From contig NZ_OY782764.1 in the NCBI RefSeq assembly GCF_963678225.1, forward strand, positions 3,415,001-3,479,000: 64,000 bases of DNA, written 5' to 3'. Below, piece after piece: positions 39,260 to 48,882 of this stretch (its first letter is position 1; each line of letters opens with the position of its first letter). A program made the translations under genes and the position numbers. This DNA is from an uncultured Cohaesibacter sp. (GTDB lineage: Bacteria; Pseudomonadota; Alphaproteobacteria; Rhizobiales; Cohaesibacteraceae). The notes beneath the pieces are model-generated. The model worked only from the letters and a program-made list of their open reading frames with translations, was not told where the DNA came from and ran no database searches.

Positions 39260-40312
39260 ATGTCTGAAGTTATTAACATTTCGCTGGATGTCATGGGCGG
39301 GGACAATGGCCCTGCTGTCATCCTTGAAGGTGCCGACCTTGCATTGGTGCGTCATCCGGACGTGCGCTATCATCTTTATGGTGATCAGGAAATCATGGGA
39401 AGCCTGCTGGATGATTACCCTAGGGTGAAGCAGGCCAGCACGCTGCACCATTGCGAAGTCGTTATTCAGATGGACGAGCGCCCCAGTCAGGCTTTGCGCC
39501 GCGGACGTGGCAAATCCAGCATGTGGCGCTCAATCGAGGCTGCGCGGGATAACCAGTCTCAGGTTTGCATTTCTGCCGGCAACACCGGTGCCCTGATGGC
39601 GATGTCTAAATTCTGTCTGCGCACCATGGCAGATATCGAGCGGCCAGCCATTGCGGCCATCTGGCCCACCTTGCGCGGCGAAAGTGTCGTGCTGGATGTG
39701 GGGGCCACGATTGGCGCTGATGCTCAGCAGCTGGTGGATTTTGCGCTGTTGGGTGGTGCCATGGCCCGAGCGCTGTTCGGTATCGAACAGCCAACCATCG
39801 GCTTGCTCAACATCGGCGAAGAAGATGTCAAAGGCCTTGATGAAGTCAAGGAAGCTGGCCGTATGTTGCGTGATTTCGAATTCCCGCAATTCAAATATAA
39901 AGGCTTTGTTGAAGGCAACGATCTTGGTACCGGCGCAGTGGATGTGGTGGTCACCGAAGGCTTTGCTGGCAATATTGCCCTGAAAACTGCAGAAGGCACT
40001 GCCAAACAGCTGGCTGAATATTTGCATTCCGCCATGAGCCGTACTCTGATGGCCAAAATCGGCTATCTGTTTGCCCGCTCCGCTTTTCAACGCTTGCGTG
40101 AAAAAATGGATCCGCGCAAGGTCAACGGGGGCGTTTTTCTCGGGCTCAATGGCATTGTCATCAAAAGCCACGGAGGGACGGATGGTGAGGGGTTCGCTTC
40201 TGCCATCAGCCTTGGCTATGACATGGTCAAAAATGGTTTGACCGAAAAAATCGAACAGGATCTGTCTGTTTATCACAAGAACCGAGTAGTGCCTGACGAG
40301 GAGAACGCATAA
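39260..40312 (+). CDS. plsX: Phosphate acyltransferase PlsX
   Basis: This 350-residue PlsX makes acyl-phosphate from acyl-ACP, the first step toward phosphatidic acid. It begins with [12 protein letters not shown] and carries [14 protein letters not shown] and [18 protein letters not shown], all strong family marks. The fabH start follows the stop directly with no gap, so the two are coupled. Peripheral membrane enzyme; no helix seen. Confidence 0.96.
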   Translation: MSEVINISLDVMGGDNGPAVILEGADLALVRHPDVRYHLYGDQEIMGSLLDDYPRVKQASTLHHCEVVIQMDERPSQALRRGRGKSSMWRSIEAARDNQSQVCISAGNTGALMAMSKFCLRTMADIERPAIAAIWPTLRGESVVLDVGATIGADAQQLVDFALLGGAMARALFGIEQPTIGLLNIGEEDVKGLDEVKEAGRMLRDFEFPQFKYKGFVEGNDLGTGAVDVVVTEGFAGNIALKTAEGTAKQLAEYLHSAMSRTLMAKIGYLFARSAFQRLREKMDPRKVNGGVFLGLNGIVIKSHGGTDGEGFASAISLGYDMVKNGLTEKIEQDLSVYHKNRVVPDEENA

Positions 40313-41290
40313 GTGAGCGTCACAAGGTCTGTTATCGTAGGATCCGGATCCTATCTGCCCAAGAAAATCGTAACCAATGAAGATCTGGCCAAGTTCGTTG
40401 ATACGTCTGACGAATGGATTCGGCAAAGGACAGGCATTGAACAGCGCCACATCGCTGAAGAGGGGGAATTCACCTCAGAGCTTGGCTATAAGGCCGCTGT
40501 GGAAGCGATCAAGAGCGCTGGCATTGACGCCCAGGAAATTGACCTGATCATCTGTGCAACAGCTACTCCGGACAATACTTTCCCGGCAACATCGGTTGCG
40601 ATCCAGAATATGCTGGACATCCATCACGGTGCAGCTTTTGACCTACAGGCCGTGTGTTCGGGTTTCGTCTTTGCTCTATCGACTGCTGACATGTATCTGC
40701 GCTGTGGCAAGGCCAAGACGGCCCTGGTGATCGGTGCCGAAACTTTCTCTCGCATTCTCGACTTTGAAGATCGCACGACCTGCGTGCTCTTTGGTGATGG
40801 CGCTGGCGCCGTCATTTTAAAAGCCGAAGAAGGGGATGGCGAGATTTCTGATCGTGGCATACTGACCAGCCATCTGCGCTCAGATGGACGCCACAAGGAA
40901 AAGCTCTTTGTTGACGGTGGGCCGTCAACAACCCAGACCACTGGTCACCTGCGCATGGAAGGCAAGGAAGTCTTCAAGCATGCGGTTGGCATGATCACGG
41001 ACGTCATCACCGATGCATTCAAGGCAACCGGCCTGACGGCTGACGATCTGGATTGGTTCGTACCTCATCAGGCAAACAAGCGCATTATTGATGCCAGTGC
41101 CCGAAAGCTGAACATCGCGCCGGAAAAGGTTGTCATGACAGTCAATCTTCATGGCAATACGTCAGCCGCTTCCATTCCTCTGGCTCTTGATGCCGCAGCC
41201 AAAGATGGCCGTCTCAAAAAGGGGAATGTCATTTTGCTCGAAGCAATGGGCGGAGGCTTCACTTGGGGCTCTGTTCTGCTGCGTTGGTAA
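40313..41290 (+). CDS. fabH: 3-oxoacyl-[ACP] synthase III
   Basis: This 325-residue KAS III starts fatty acid chains from acetyl-CoA and malonyl-ACP. The catalytic triad is complete: Cys115 (AVCSGF), His252 (VPHQANKRI) and Asn282 ([12 protein letters not shown]). The GTG start at 40313 directly abuts the plsX stop, with the GAGGAG ribosome-binding site inside plsX. A 381-base gap precedes ihfA. Confidence 0.96.
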   Translation: MSVTRSVIVGSGSYLPKKIVTNEDLAKFVDTSDEWIRQRTGIEQRHIAEEGEFTSELGYKAAVEAIKSAGIDAQEIDLIICATATPDNTFPATSVAIQNMLDIHHGAAFDLQAVCSGFVFALSTADMYLRCGKAKTALVIGAETFSRILDFEDRTTCVLFGDGAGAVILKAEEGDGEISDRGILTSHLRSDGRHKEKLFVDGGPSTTQTTGHLRMEGKEVFKHAVGMITDVITDAFKATGLTADDLDWFVPHQANKRIIDASARKLNIAPEKVVMTVNLHGNTSAASIPLALDAAAKDGRLKKGNVILLEAMGGGFTWGSVLLRW

Positions 41291-41671
41291 TCAGCTTTTG
41301 TTTAACGGATCTGCGGAACATTCATGCAATAGGTGGATGTTTCGTTTTATCCGTATTTTTTACAATATGACGTCGGCTTTTGCTTAAATTGTCTGCGTTT
41401 TACTATGCGACAACATCTTATTAGCGATTTTCCAACAACTAGACTATGTTAGGGGCGTTTTTTTGTAGATAGCTTTGATAATAAGTTGCTTCAAAGGGCC
41501 TTTGACTTATGATTCTGTATGGTTGGCGTTCAACGCGAATATGATTGTTTCGATTTGTTCGGTAAATGAGCAAATTAATGCGCAGTCTTACAGTTGACGG
41601 AAGTCAATTACGGAAATACCCTGCTTCAACGGTATGAGTCATATAGATCTTTTCAGAGAGAGGTTTGCGAC
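41291..41671. other. Intergenic region fabH-ihfA
   Basis: The 381 bases are AT-rich, without a convincing ORF beyond an upstream extension of ihfA from 41594 that I reject. It is the likely promoter region of ihfA; no T-tailed hairpin was seen after fabH. Confidence 0.45.
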
Positions 41672-41983
41672 ATGGGGGGCAAAACGGTAACGCGCGCTGA
41701 TTTGTGCGAAGCGGTCTATCAGAAGGTAGGACTGTCGCGCACGGAATCTGCCGAGCTTGTCGAGATGGTGCTGGATGAAATGAGCAATTGCCTTGTTGAA
41801 GGACAACAGGTCAAGCTTTCTTCTTTCGGAACCTTTTTCGTAAGAGATAAGAACGAGCGCATCGGTCGTAATCCGAAAACTGGACAGGAAGTTCCGATTT
41901 CTCCTAGGCGCGTTATGGTTTTCAAACCATCCAACGTTCTGAAAAAGAAAATCAACGACTCTTTGGCTCCTGAGGCATCTTAA
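41672..41983 (+). CDS. ihfA: Integration host factor subunit alpha
   Basis: This 103-residue DNA-bending protein of the HU/IHF family carries the signature [21 protein letters not shown] and the KTGQEVPI arm. The start [18 protein letters not shown] is typical for IhfA in Hyphomicrobiales. The ATG at 41672 is preferred; a longer frame from 41594 would add 26 unconserved residues. The partner ihfB is not in the window. It precedes a MerR regulator gene, the usual order. Confidence 0.93.
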   Translation: MGGKTVTRADLCEAVYQKVGLSRTESAELVEMVLDEMSNCLVEGQQVKLSSFGTFFVRDKNERIGRNPKTGQEVPISPRRVMVFKPSNVLKKKINDSLAPEAS

Positions 41984-42126
41984 ATAGATCGCTTTCTCTT
42001 GAGGGCTGGTGTGTAGCTGATAAGATCGTTTCGGCAAATGGCTGATGGAAACAGGCTCGAGTCTCATATGCACTCGGGCCCGGCTGCTTTATGCTTTCTG
42101 GCATATCGAGGCGAAATGTTTGACAG

Positions 42127-43401
42127 GTGGATGTCTTGCGAAAGAGTGCTGATGCTTTCAGAACAATTAGCGAGGTCGCACAAGACCTTGACTTGCCTCA
42201 GCATGTCTTGCGTTTTTGGGAAACACGCTTTTCTCAGATAAAGCCCATGAAACGCGGTGGTGGCCGCCGGTATTATCGCCCCGACGACATTGACCTGCTT
42301 CGTGGTATCCGTCATCTGCTCTATGATGAAGGCTATACCATCAAAGGTGTCCAGAAGATCCTGAAAGAGCAGGGGGTGCGCCACGTTATCGATACGGTCG
42401 GTTCTGAGGCAGAAGCTACCCAAGACGCACAAGAGGCTCCAGAACAGCAAGCCGCTGATCCCGTAGAAATAGGCAATCAAGAACCGGATGTTCAGCAGCA
42501 GAATCGGGTGCCCACGCAAGTTCCTCAGCAAGCGCCGCAGCAAGCACCAAGGCCTGATGCCCATCCAGCGCAGAATATGTATCAAGCTCCGCATTCTGCA
42601 TCTCAAATGCCGCCGCAGAGTCAACCAACGGCAGCCTCAGGCCCGTCCCAGCCGGTCGCTCAGCCCATTGATCATGTTCAGCCTGTGCCTCCTCAGCAAA
42701 CCGTTCAGCCGTTTCAACAGCCAACGAGCAGTTCCTATCAGTCTGCACCAGAAGCATTGGCAAGAAACAATGTGGGCAATGTGAATGCGGACGTCGCCGG
42801 AGGAGAGCCGCAAGTCGCCGATCGTCGTGTCGCCATGCCCCATCAATCCCAGATGCCGCCGGCAGCAAAAACGGTGCCGCGTAGCGAAAGGGGCGTAGCC
42901 CCTGAACCCGCAGCCTATAGCAACCCGATTCCACAGGGCCGACAAGGCCGCGTTGCGCCGCAATCCATGCCAGGGTCCGTGCCCCGGCAAGCTGCTGCGC
43001 ATGGGCATGCTACACACAGACAGAGCATCCCTCCAGTCGCTCCACCAGAGGGCGGAACCGCTGGTCGTCAGCCTGTGGCGCCTGCTATGGCTCCAGGGCT
43101 GAGTGCTCAAGAAGACAATCAGCCTTTGCCGCCAGATTTACGCTCCGGTGATCCTCAATTTTTGCAAAGTGGGAGGAGCGCCAGCCTTTCTGTTGAAGAA
43201 GCGCGTTTGAGGGCTCTGCAAGAAGAGCAGAAGTCGGGCTTTTTTTCCCGCTTCATGGGCGGGCGTTCAGAGGCAAGTGATCAGGAACTGGCTGCCATGA
43301 CGGAGCAATCCTTATCCCGTGACGAAATACGACGCCTGCAGTCAACGCTCTTTGAACTTCTGGAGTGTAAGCGGATCTTGGATCAGGCATTGGCCGACTG
43401 A
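42127..43401 (+). CDS. MerR family regulator with long Pro/Gln-rich tail
   Basis: This 424-residue protein has an N-terminal MerR-type winged helix (about residues 8-80: [25 protein letters not shown], then [15 protein letters not shown]). From about residue 95 to 345 it is a low-complexity stretch rich in Pro, Gln and Ala, and the last 60 residues turn helical again (SFFSR-like GFFSRFMGG and a charged coiled segment). The short MerR protein that follows ihfA is common in Alphaproteobacteria, usually without such a tail. No effector-binding domain is recognised. The start is a GTG at 42127. Confidence 0.85.
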   Translation: MDVLRKSADAFRTISEVAQDLDLPQHVLRFWETRFSQIKPMKRGGGRRYYRPDDIDLLRGIRHLLYDEGYTIKGVQKILKEQGVRHVIDTVGSEAEATQDAQEAPEQQAADPVEIGNQEPDVQQQNRVPTQVPQQAPQQAPRPDAHPAQNMYQAPHSASQMPPQSQPTAASGPSQPVAQPIDHVQPVPPQQTVQPFQQPTSSSYQSAPEALARNNVGNVNADVAGGEPQVADRRVAMPHQSQMPPAAKTVPRSERGVAPEPAAYSNPIPQGRQGRVAPQSMPGSVPRQAAAHGHATHRQSIPPVAPPEGGTAGRQPVAPAMAPGLSAQEDNQPLPPDLRSGDPQFLQSGRSASLSVEEARLRALQEEQKSGFFSRFMGGRSEASDQELAAMTEQSLSRDEIRRLQSTLFELLECKRILDQALAD

Positions 43402-43438
43402 CCTACTCGCGCACACAAGTCTATTTTCAGGGAAGTGT

Positions 43439-43732
43439 CTAACGAAGCGCGTCCATCAGCTCTTGCGAGGCACTAACCACGGATTTGGTTGCCAAAGCGC
43501 TGGCGTTAAATGCCGCCTCTGTTTCTATCAACTCTATAAGACGCGTCGGATCCAGATCTGGCGCCGCAGACACTGGGGCTATGGACTCTTCGGGCCTGAC
43601 TTGACGATTCGTCGATGTAGCCGGTTGAGCTGCGTTATCGGCCACTGGATTGGCTATCCCGTAGGCGATATCTTCAAGACGGTCTGAAGCGGCAATCATG
43701 CCGGCAGTTGATATGTTCAAAGCTGGGATCAT
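43439..43732 (-). CDS. Orphan flagellar rod/hook-like small protein
   Basis: This 97-residue protein looks like a flagellar rod protein with the middle cut out. Residues 3-28 (ALNISTAGMIAASDRLEDIA, then IAN) match the N-terminal helix of FlgB/FlgC-type proteins. Residues 61-96 (DPTRLIELIETEAAFNASAL, then SASQELMDAL) match their C-terminal helix. A Pro/Ala-rich linker of about 30 residues joins the two. No flagellar gene is nearby. The ATG at 43732 is chosen because upstream residues are not conserved. Whether it works in the flagellum is unknown. Confidence 0.7.
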   Translation of the reverse strand: MIPALNISTAGMIAASDRLEDIAYGIANPVADNAAQPATSTNRQVRPEESIAPVSAAPDLDPTRLIELIETEAAFNASALATKSVVSASQELMDALR

Positions 43733-43818
43733 AACGTGACTATATCTGTCAGATTTTAACGTCTTGCTGCTGAAAAGGCTAAAATTGTAACGGATTTTGC
43801 CAAGGGCGAACGCCAAAT

Positions 43819-43851
43819 AAAAAAAATGGCCCCACCATCCGACAGGGCCAT
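43819..43851 (-). terminator. Strong terminator on minus strand
   Basis: ATGGCCC and GGGCCAT form a stem around 43827-43851. On the minus strand it is followed by eight T in a row. It lies downstream of tRNA-Pro and the small ORF at 43909-44082 and probably ends that transcript. It also sits upstream of the rod-like gene, isolating it. Confidence 0.85.
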
Positions 43852-43908
43852 CAAATACGTCATGCACGGTCAGTGGTCACGACGTTCTGGTGTAGTCACA
43901 CAAAAAGA

Positions 43909-44082
43909 TCAGTCGACAGGCTTGATCGCACTCTCTGTCTCATCCTGCCGATGTGCATGGCGAAAAGGACGTGATTCCTCGTCATCAGTTATCGAAATTT
44001 CTACAAAGGCCGTATTGCATGAATATGACAATCGATTGCCGAGCATGACGGTTGCTGTCAAACAGCACAAAAGCTGCCGCAC
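43909..44082 (-). CDS. Candidate small protein downstream of tRNA-Pro
   Basis: A 57-codon frame with a GTG start at 44082 (or ATG at 44046, 45 codons) encodes a peptide beginning MRQLLCCLTATVMLGN, a possible membrane or signal segment. A polar, acidic and then basic tail ends in SAIKPVD. It lies 76 bases after tRNA-Pro and 58 bases before a strong terminator on the same strand, so the tRNA transcript would include it. I find no family resemblance and the ribosome-binding site is weak. It may be a chance frame. Confidence 0.3.
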   Translation of the reverse strand: MRQLLCCLTATVMLGNRLSYSCNTAFVEISITDDEESRPFRHAHRQDETESAIKPVD

Positions 44083-44158
44083 AGACGCCTGTCAGGCTCA
44101 AGACCCTAGCACGAACGGGTAGATTTATCGTTTGGGAAATACTGTGGGGAAGGATAAT

Positions 44159-44235
<77 letters not shown>

Positions 44236-44244
44236 ACAAGAGGC

Positions 44245-44273
44245 TTTATAATGGCTCTGTCATCATCTTGCAA
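44245..44273 (-). promoter_or_regulatory. Promoter of tRNA-Pro
   Basis: Reading the minus strand, TTGCAA (44268-44273) and TATAAA (44245-44250) are separated by 17 bases. The predicted start is only a few bases before the mature tRNA 5' end, so the leader would be very short. Confidence 0.6.
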
Positions 44274-44431
44274 TGTTTGAGATCGCCAGATGCACATTAT
44301 CCTCAAGCTTTCGAGAAAAAGAGCATACACAAAATATGTCTTTAGGGTAAGCGAGCAGATAAAGCGCTGATTTACCGATAGATTAGCTTGTTTTAGTTGG
44401 CGCCGGTGAGGGCGCAAACCATTGTTGTGAC

Positions 44432-45970
44432 CTAATAGGCGCCATCCTGATTAAACAGCTTTAGGGGGGTAACTGCCAGAATGTAGAGATCAAGGGCAAG
44501 AGACCAGTTCTCGATATAATAGATGTCATGCTCGACGCGTTGCTTGAGCTTTTCATCGTCATCGATTTCCCCGCGCCAGCCATGGATTTGCGCCCAGCCG
44601 GTTATGCCGGGCTTGACCTTATGGCGTGCCATGTAGCCATCGGCCACTTCCTCAAACAGGCGCTCATTGGTTTGTTGCCGCGGAACATGGGGGCGGGGAC
44701 CAACCAGCGACAGGGATCCCAGAATCACATTGAACAATTGAGGCAATTCATCAATGGAGGTCTTCCGAATGAAGCGACCCACCTTGGTAACGCGGCTGTC
44801 ATTCTTGGTGACAGATTTCTGAGCGGTTTGATCACTCTGTGAATGGTAGAGGGAGCGGAATTTAAAAATAACGACCTCTTCATTGTTGAAGCCGAGGCGT
44901 TTTTGTCGAAAAATGATGGGGCCTTCGCTATCCAGCTTGATGGCAATTGCCGTGCCGATCAGAATCGGTGACAGGATGGCAACAGAAATGCTGGCGATCA
45001 CCACATCGCTTACTCTTTTCAAAAGGCCGCCCCAATTGGCTATGGGTTTGGCGAACACCGGAACCGTAGGCAGATTGCCGACGTAGGAATAGGTGCGTCG
45101 GCGGAACTGCATCTTGTTCATATGGGCACTTAGATGGATATCGAGCGGCAGAATCCAGAGTTTGTGCAACATCTGCAAAACGCGTTTTTCGGCAGAAACC
45201 GGAATGGTAACGATTAACATGTCGATTTTGCATAGGCGCGAAAATTCAACAAGATCGTCCACCGTACCAAGTTTCGGATACCCGGCAACGATAGGAGGCG
45301 AGCGTTCATCATCCCGATCGTCAAAAATTCCGCAGATTCGGATGTCGTTATTTTCCTGCGTTTCCAGTGAGGTTATGATCTCCGCGGCCGGATCTCCCCC
45401 GCCAACGATCACCGCCCGGCGCTCCAATCGACCATCCTGCTGCCAAATTCGCACAAGTAGTGATTCAACGGCGCGCATCACCGATACGGTCGCAATGCCT
45501 GAAATAAACCAGATACCCAACCAGCCACGATTGACATCGATGGGGGTTTCCGAAAGATAGAAAATAAGAAGGAATAACACGATGACCATCGTCCACGCGC
45601 CGATGGTCCGACCAATTTGCGGCGCAAGATGATTCATGTCGAGAATGGAGTAGCCATCTACCGAAAGCAAAAACAGGCTAAACATGATGGCGCCTGCAAT
45701 GGAGAGCATGACAGGAAAACTCATCCCAGCGATAATCGCTCCGCCCATCATAGAGGCCGATATGATGCCAAGAAGAGCCAGAACGACAAAATCTGATAGC
45801 TGAAATAGACCACGTACGATTCCAGGTGCGTAAGTGGTTTCTGAGAACTCGGCAGCCACTTCGCGAGCCAGATCCGTAATGTGAGCATCCGTGTTCTTTT
45901 CGACAGTTGGCTCATTGGCATCTAGTACGGCGCGTGAAGTGAAGGCTGTCCTCGGATCAAGAGGCTGCAT
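44432..45970 (-). CDS. Undecaprenyl-phosphate glucose/galactose phosphotransferase (exopolysaccharide initiation)
   Basis: This 512-residue polyprenyl-phosphate sugar-1-phosphate transferase (WcaJ/ExoY-like) starts exopolysaccharide chains on the lipid carrier in the inner membrane. Four N-terminal helices (about 50-165) are followed by a Rossmann-like CoA_binding_3 domain (AVIVGGGDPAAEII), another helix (about 325-350), and the C-terminal transferase core with KTSIDELPQLFNVI, SLVGPRPHVP and KPGITGWAQI. Full length for the family. It is followed by no other glycosyltransferase; the Wza-like gene lies upstream on the same strand. Confidence 0.9.
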   Translation of the reverse strand: MQPLDPRTAFTSRAVLDANEPTVEKNTDAHITDLAREVAAEFSETTYAPGIVRGLFQLSDFVVLALLGIISASMMGGAIIAGMSFPVMLSIAGAIMFSLFLLSVDGYSILDMNHLAPQIGRTIGAWTMVIVLFLLIFYLSETPIDVNRGWLGIWFISGIATVSVMRAVESLLVRIWQQDGRLERRAVIVGGGDPAAEIITSLETQENNDIRICGIFDDRDDERSPPIVAGYPKLGTVDDLVEFSRLCKIDMLIVTIPVSAEKRVLQMLHKLWILPLDIHLSAHMNKMQFRRRTYSYVGNLPTVPVFAKPIANWGGLLKRVSDVVIASISVAILSPILIGTAIAIKLDSEGPIIFRQKRLGFNNEEVVIFKFRSLYHSQSDQTAQKSVTKNDSRVTKVGRFIRKTSIDELPQLFNVILGSLSLVGPRPHVPRQQTNERLFEEVADGYMARHKVKPGITGWAQIHGWRGEIDDDEKLKQRVEHDIYYIENWSLALDLYILAVTPLKLFNQDGAY

Positions 45971-46154
45971 TCTGGGTCACCCACATTCAAAATTATTATC
46001 CCAACCAAGGATATAGCAAACAAAGTCTGACCAAGCTTTAATTGTCCAACCGAGAAAAGCCTAGCCAGTTGGTTTTGGACATTATCGTTAAAGAAGTGTT
46101 TTTACGCAAACGAAACCTAAAGGTATAAAGCAACCTTAAGGTCGGAGTTGCAAA

Positions 46155-46709
46155 TCAGAAGAGGCGCTCACGAATGTAAATCGTATCTCCCGGACGAACA
46201 GGGGACGTTAGGCGCACATGTCCGGTCAGGATCTTGCCGTTCAATTGGCGGGTTATGTCGACATAGCGTTGCTGGGCTCTCGGTGTGAAACCGCCTGCGA
46301 TGGCAACTGCGGTCTGTACTGTCATACCGCTCACATAGGAATATTGGCCAGCCGAATTGACTTCGCCCATGATGAAAAAGGGGCGATATTGCGCGATTTC
46401 TACCGAAACGTCGGGGTTGCGCACATAGCCGTTGGCAAGTTTTCCGGCAATAATCTTGGCCAGTTCACTGGTTGGCTTTCCGCGTGCAGCCACATTGCCG
46501 ATGAGTGGTATGGAAACATAACCAGCCTGATCGACAAGATATTCCTTGTTGAGATCTTCCTGATTGAAAACGGTTACACGTATGCGGTCGCCGGCATCCA
46601 GCTCATATGGCCCGACAAGGGATTTATGAAATGCATCTCCGGCGGGCCGATAGCTAGAACAGCTACTGACCGTCAGGACTAAAACCAGAATGACCAAAAA
46701 ACGAAACAT
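46155..46709 (-). CDS. Wza-like polysaccharide export lipoprotein
   Basis: This 184-residue outer-membrane lipoprotein has a signal ending in VSSC with Cys17. A Poly_export domain follows (YELDAGDRIRVTVFNQEDLN) and then one SLBB domain (FFIMGEVNSAGQYSY to about 160). It is shorter than E. coli Wza (about 380 residues) because it has a single SLBB unit, which is common in rhizobial export proteins. It pairs with the divergent Wzz-type gene and the sugar transferase to form an exopolysaccharide export unit. Confidence 0.9.
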   Translation of the reverse strand: MFRFLVILVLVLTVSSCSSYRPAGDAFHKSLVGPYELDAGDRIRVTVFNQEDLNKEYLVDQAGYVSIPLIGNVAARGKPTSELAKIIAGKLANGYVRNPDVSVEIAQYRPFFIMGEVNSAGQYSYVSGMTVQTAVAIAGGFTPRAQQRYVDITRQLNGKILTGHVRLTSPVRPGDTIYIRERLF

Positions 46710-46900
46710 GGTTCGACTCGCTTGACTAACTCGCTTCTATTCAAATGTTGTTATGGTTAATGTCGCGTAAATTTGAGGTAATTGTGCCCGATGTTTACGT
46801 TTGTCATAGCAGATTGCGTCAAAGGAGAAGGTAAAACCTCGTCCGTTAACAAAGTGGTTACTATAATTTGTCCCAATAGGCTCAGCGTAAGGGGGCTGAT

Positions 46901-48640
46901 ATGGCGAAGAAATGTGAGAACCGCATTAGCGAAAATGGAGCCGGGAGCAAGGCCCGCAAATTAATTGTAGCTTTTGGGGCGTCTCCACTGGCCTTTTTAC
47001 GACTGACGCTGGTTTCTCTCGCTATTGGTGCGGCTACATTCGCCTATAAAGCTTACCAGCCTGAAGAATATCAGTCCGAAGCGCGCATTCTGCTGCTGGC
47101 GCCACAAGAACAGTATTTCCCCTCTGTGGTCGGTTCTCTGTCACTTGATAAGGGAACGAACAGCCAAACCGAATTGGCCGACAAACTGATTGCAGATTTG
47201 AAAAGCCCGCGGATCTTGTCTTCCATCGTTGATCAATTGCACCTGACCGAAGACAAGAGCTTTGTTGCCGGTGGCACCTTGCAGAGACTCGCGACGATGC
47301 TTCGCGTCGGGTCTTTTTCGGTTTCTGCCAGAGAGGCGGTCATTGATCGCGTACAACAGTCTCTCAGTATCGAGCGCTTGGCGCCCAGACGCGTGATTAC
47401 AATCTCTATGAAAGCACCGAGAGCAGACGCTGCCGCCAAAATCGCCAACAGCCTTGCTGAAGCCTATATCGAGTTACTCTCGAAGAAGCGTCATCAGGAT
47501 CTGAATGTCTCGATTGATAAACTGAATGGACAGATCGAAGCCCTCTCGACCCGTTTGGACCAAACTGGACCAAGCGAGGATGTAGAAGGGATCGAGACGA
47601 CAGGAATGTCGGATGCGCAGCAAAAGGGTCGCAAGCAGATGGTCGAGCGGCTTCGTGTGAGGCAAGCGGAGCTGAAAACCCTGTCTACGCTCGATTTGCT
47701 GCCTCCCGCGGCGCGCGTTCTGGTCAGGGCGACAACAGCCTACACGCCTGTTTCAAAGGCAGCCTTCCTGTGGGCTCTATTGGGGGCTGCTATGGTGTTT
47801 CTGTTTGGCTTGATTGGAAGCGCTGTCTTCTCGCGCTTTAAGAAGGATACGGAAAGCGGCTCGACCCGTTTGGCTGATGAAACAGACCTGCCACAAGAAG
47901 TCCGGTTGCCGTTTCCAGCCCCAGATGCATTGCCCATCATGCCAAGCGCTGACATTCACATGGTGTCGGCACGGCCTGTTGCCACCAAACCGGATGTCTT
48001 GCCAGTAGAGCAGGGGACTAGCAGTCGGGCTGCCATACTCTACGAACTGGTTGCTGAACAACTCAGCGATGTGACCCACGCTCGCATCGTTCTTATGGCG
48101 CAGGAAAAAGCCTGGGGCGCAAGGGGATCAGCGCTGGCCAATCGTCTCGTAAGAGAACGCTCTGTTGCTTATGTCGATCTGATGTCCGATGAGTCACGCT
48201 CAAACGACAAAAACGAACCGAGGGCCTGCGGTATCGCCGATCTATTGGATGGCAATGGCAGCTTTTCCGATTTTATCGATGAAGCATGGACTGGAACGGC
48301 AAAATGCATCCATGCAGGGAGTCGTAATCTCAATCGCAGTGATTTACTCTCTTCGGAATTTCATGCGCTGCTGATTGCACTGGAAGCCGCTTATGACATC
48401 GTCATGTTGGACTTGGGAACTGTATGCGAAGATGTCAGTATTCTTCGCGGTTTCGCGTCTGTTCCCGATGCGCTCGCCTTTGTTATCGTGCCCGAAATTG
48501 CCGAAAGCGAAGTCGCCCAGCTGCATGAAGCCGTCGGGCATCTGGGATTCGCTGACAGCCTCATCGTGACGGACCTTGAGTTTGTCGATAGCAATGATAA
48601 CGCAGAAGAACCCGACGATTTGCTGCAAGCCGCTGAATAG
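46901..48640 (+). CDS. Wzz-type chain-length/export protein fused to a P-loop-less BY-kinase-like domain
   Basis: This 579-residue polysaccharide co-polymerase has membrane helices at about 31-50 and 286-310 flanking a periplasmic Wzz domain with coiled coil (about 195-265). The cytoplasmic part (about 375-560) follows the BY-kinase fold, with GIADLLDGNGSFSDFI and YDIVMLDLG in place. Where the Walker A loop should be (residues 397-411) the sequence reads MAQEKAWGARGSALA, with no GKS/GKT. No terminal tyrosine cluster exists. It should not bind ATP in the usual way, so chain length may be set without autophosphorylation. The ATG has an AGGGG site. Confidence 0.88.
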   Translation: MAKKCENRISENGAGSKARKLIVAFGASPLAFLRLTLVSLAIGAATFAYKAYQPEEYQSEARILLLAPQEQYFPSVVGSLSLDKGTNSQTELADKLIADLKSPRILSSIVDQLHLTEDKSFVAGGTLQRLATMLRVGSFSVSAREAVIDRVQQSLSIERLAPRRVITISMKAPRADAAAKIANSLAEAYIELLSKKRHQDLNVSIDKLNGQIEALSTRLDQTGPSEDVEGIETTGMSDAQQKGRKQMVERLRVRQAELKTLSTLDLLPPAARVLVRATTAYTPVSKAAFLWALLGAAMVFLFGLIGSAVFSRFKKDTESGSTRLADETDLPQEVRLPFPAPDALPIMPSADIHMVSARPVATKPDVLPVEQGTSSRAAILYELVAEQLSDVTHARIVLMAQEKAWGARGSALANRLVRERSVAYVDLMSDESRSNDKNEPRACGIADLLDGNGSFSDFIDEAWTGTAKCIHAGSRNLNRSDLLSSEFHALLIALEAAYDIVMLDLGTVCEDVSILRGFASVPDALAFVIVPEIAESEVAQLHEAVGHLGFADSLIVTDLEFVDSNDNAEEPDDLLQAAE

Positions 48641-48678
48641 AGCGTCGGACAGTCTCTGTCCTGTTGCAGGTCAGTCTT

Positions 48679-48882
48679 CTAAACCTGCTTTTCCATCCAG
48701 CGAATGATCAGTCCTGCAGGCACAATCCAGATGAGGCCGGTAATCAGGAAAAACAGGATTTGCGCGAGAGGCGTAGCACTGGCGACGACGGCCGCCCCGA
48801 TCGTCATGCCAACTGCGGCATAGAGGATGACCCAGGACACAAGCATGATCATGCCGAAGAATTTTCGTGTACGTTGGCTCAT
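48679..48882 (-). CDS. DUF2842 family small membrane protein
   Basis: This 67-residue protein has two membrane helices (about 9-30 and 38-58) and the DUF2842 look: MSQRTRKFFGMIMLVSWVIL and a conserved LIWIVPAGLIIRWM end. It is widespread in Alphaproteobacteria, function unknown. It is convergent with the Wzz gene (38 bases between stops) and divergent from ctaA. Confidence 0.85.
   Translation of the reverse strand: MSQRTRKFFGMIMLVSWVILYAAVGMTIGAAVVASATPLAQILFFLITGLIWIVPAGLIIRWMEKQV

Noticed and set aside
43826-44122. Plus-strand ORF of 98 codons opposite the small ORF downstream of tRNA-Pro
   Set aside because: It begins inside the terminator stem, lacks a ribosome-binding site and shows no protein-like pattern.
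46754-46770. CtrA box (TTAA-N7-TTAA) upstream of the Wzz-type gene
   Set aside because: The second half is TAAA rather than TTAA, so it is kept only as a hint and not listed as a site.
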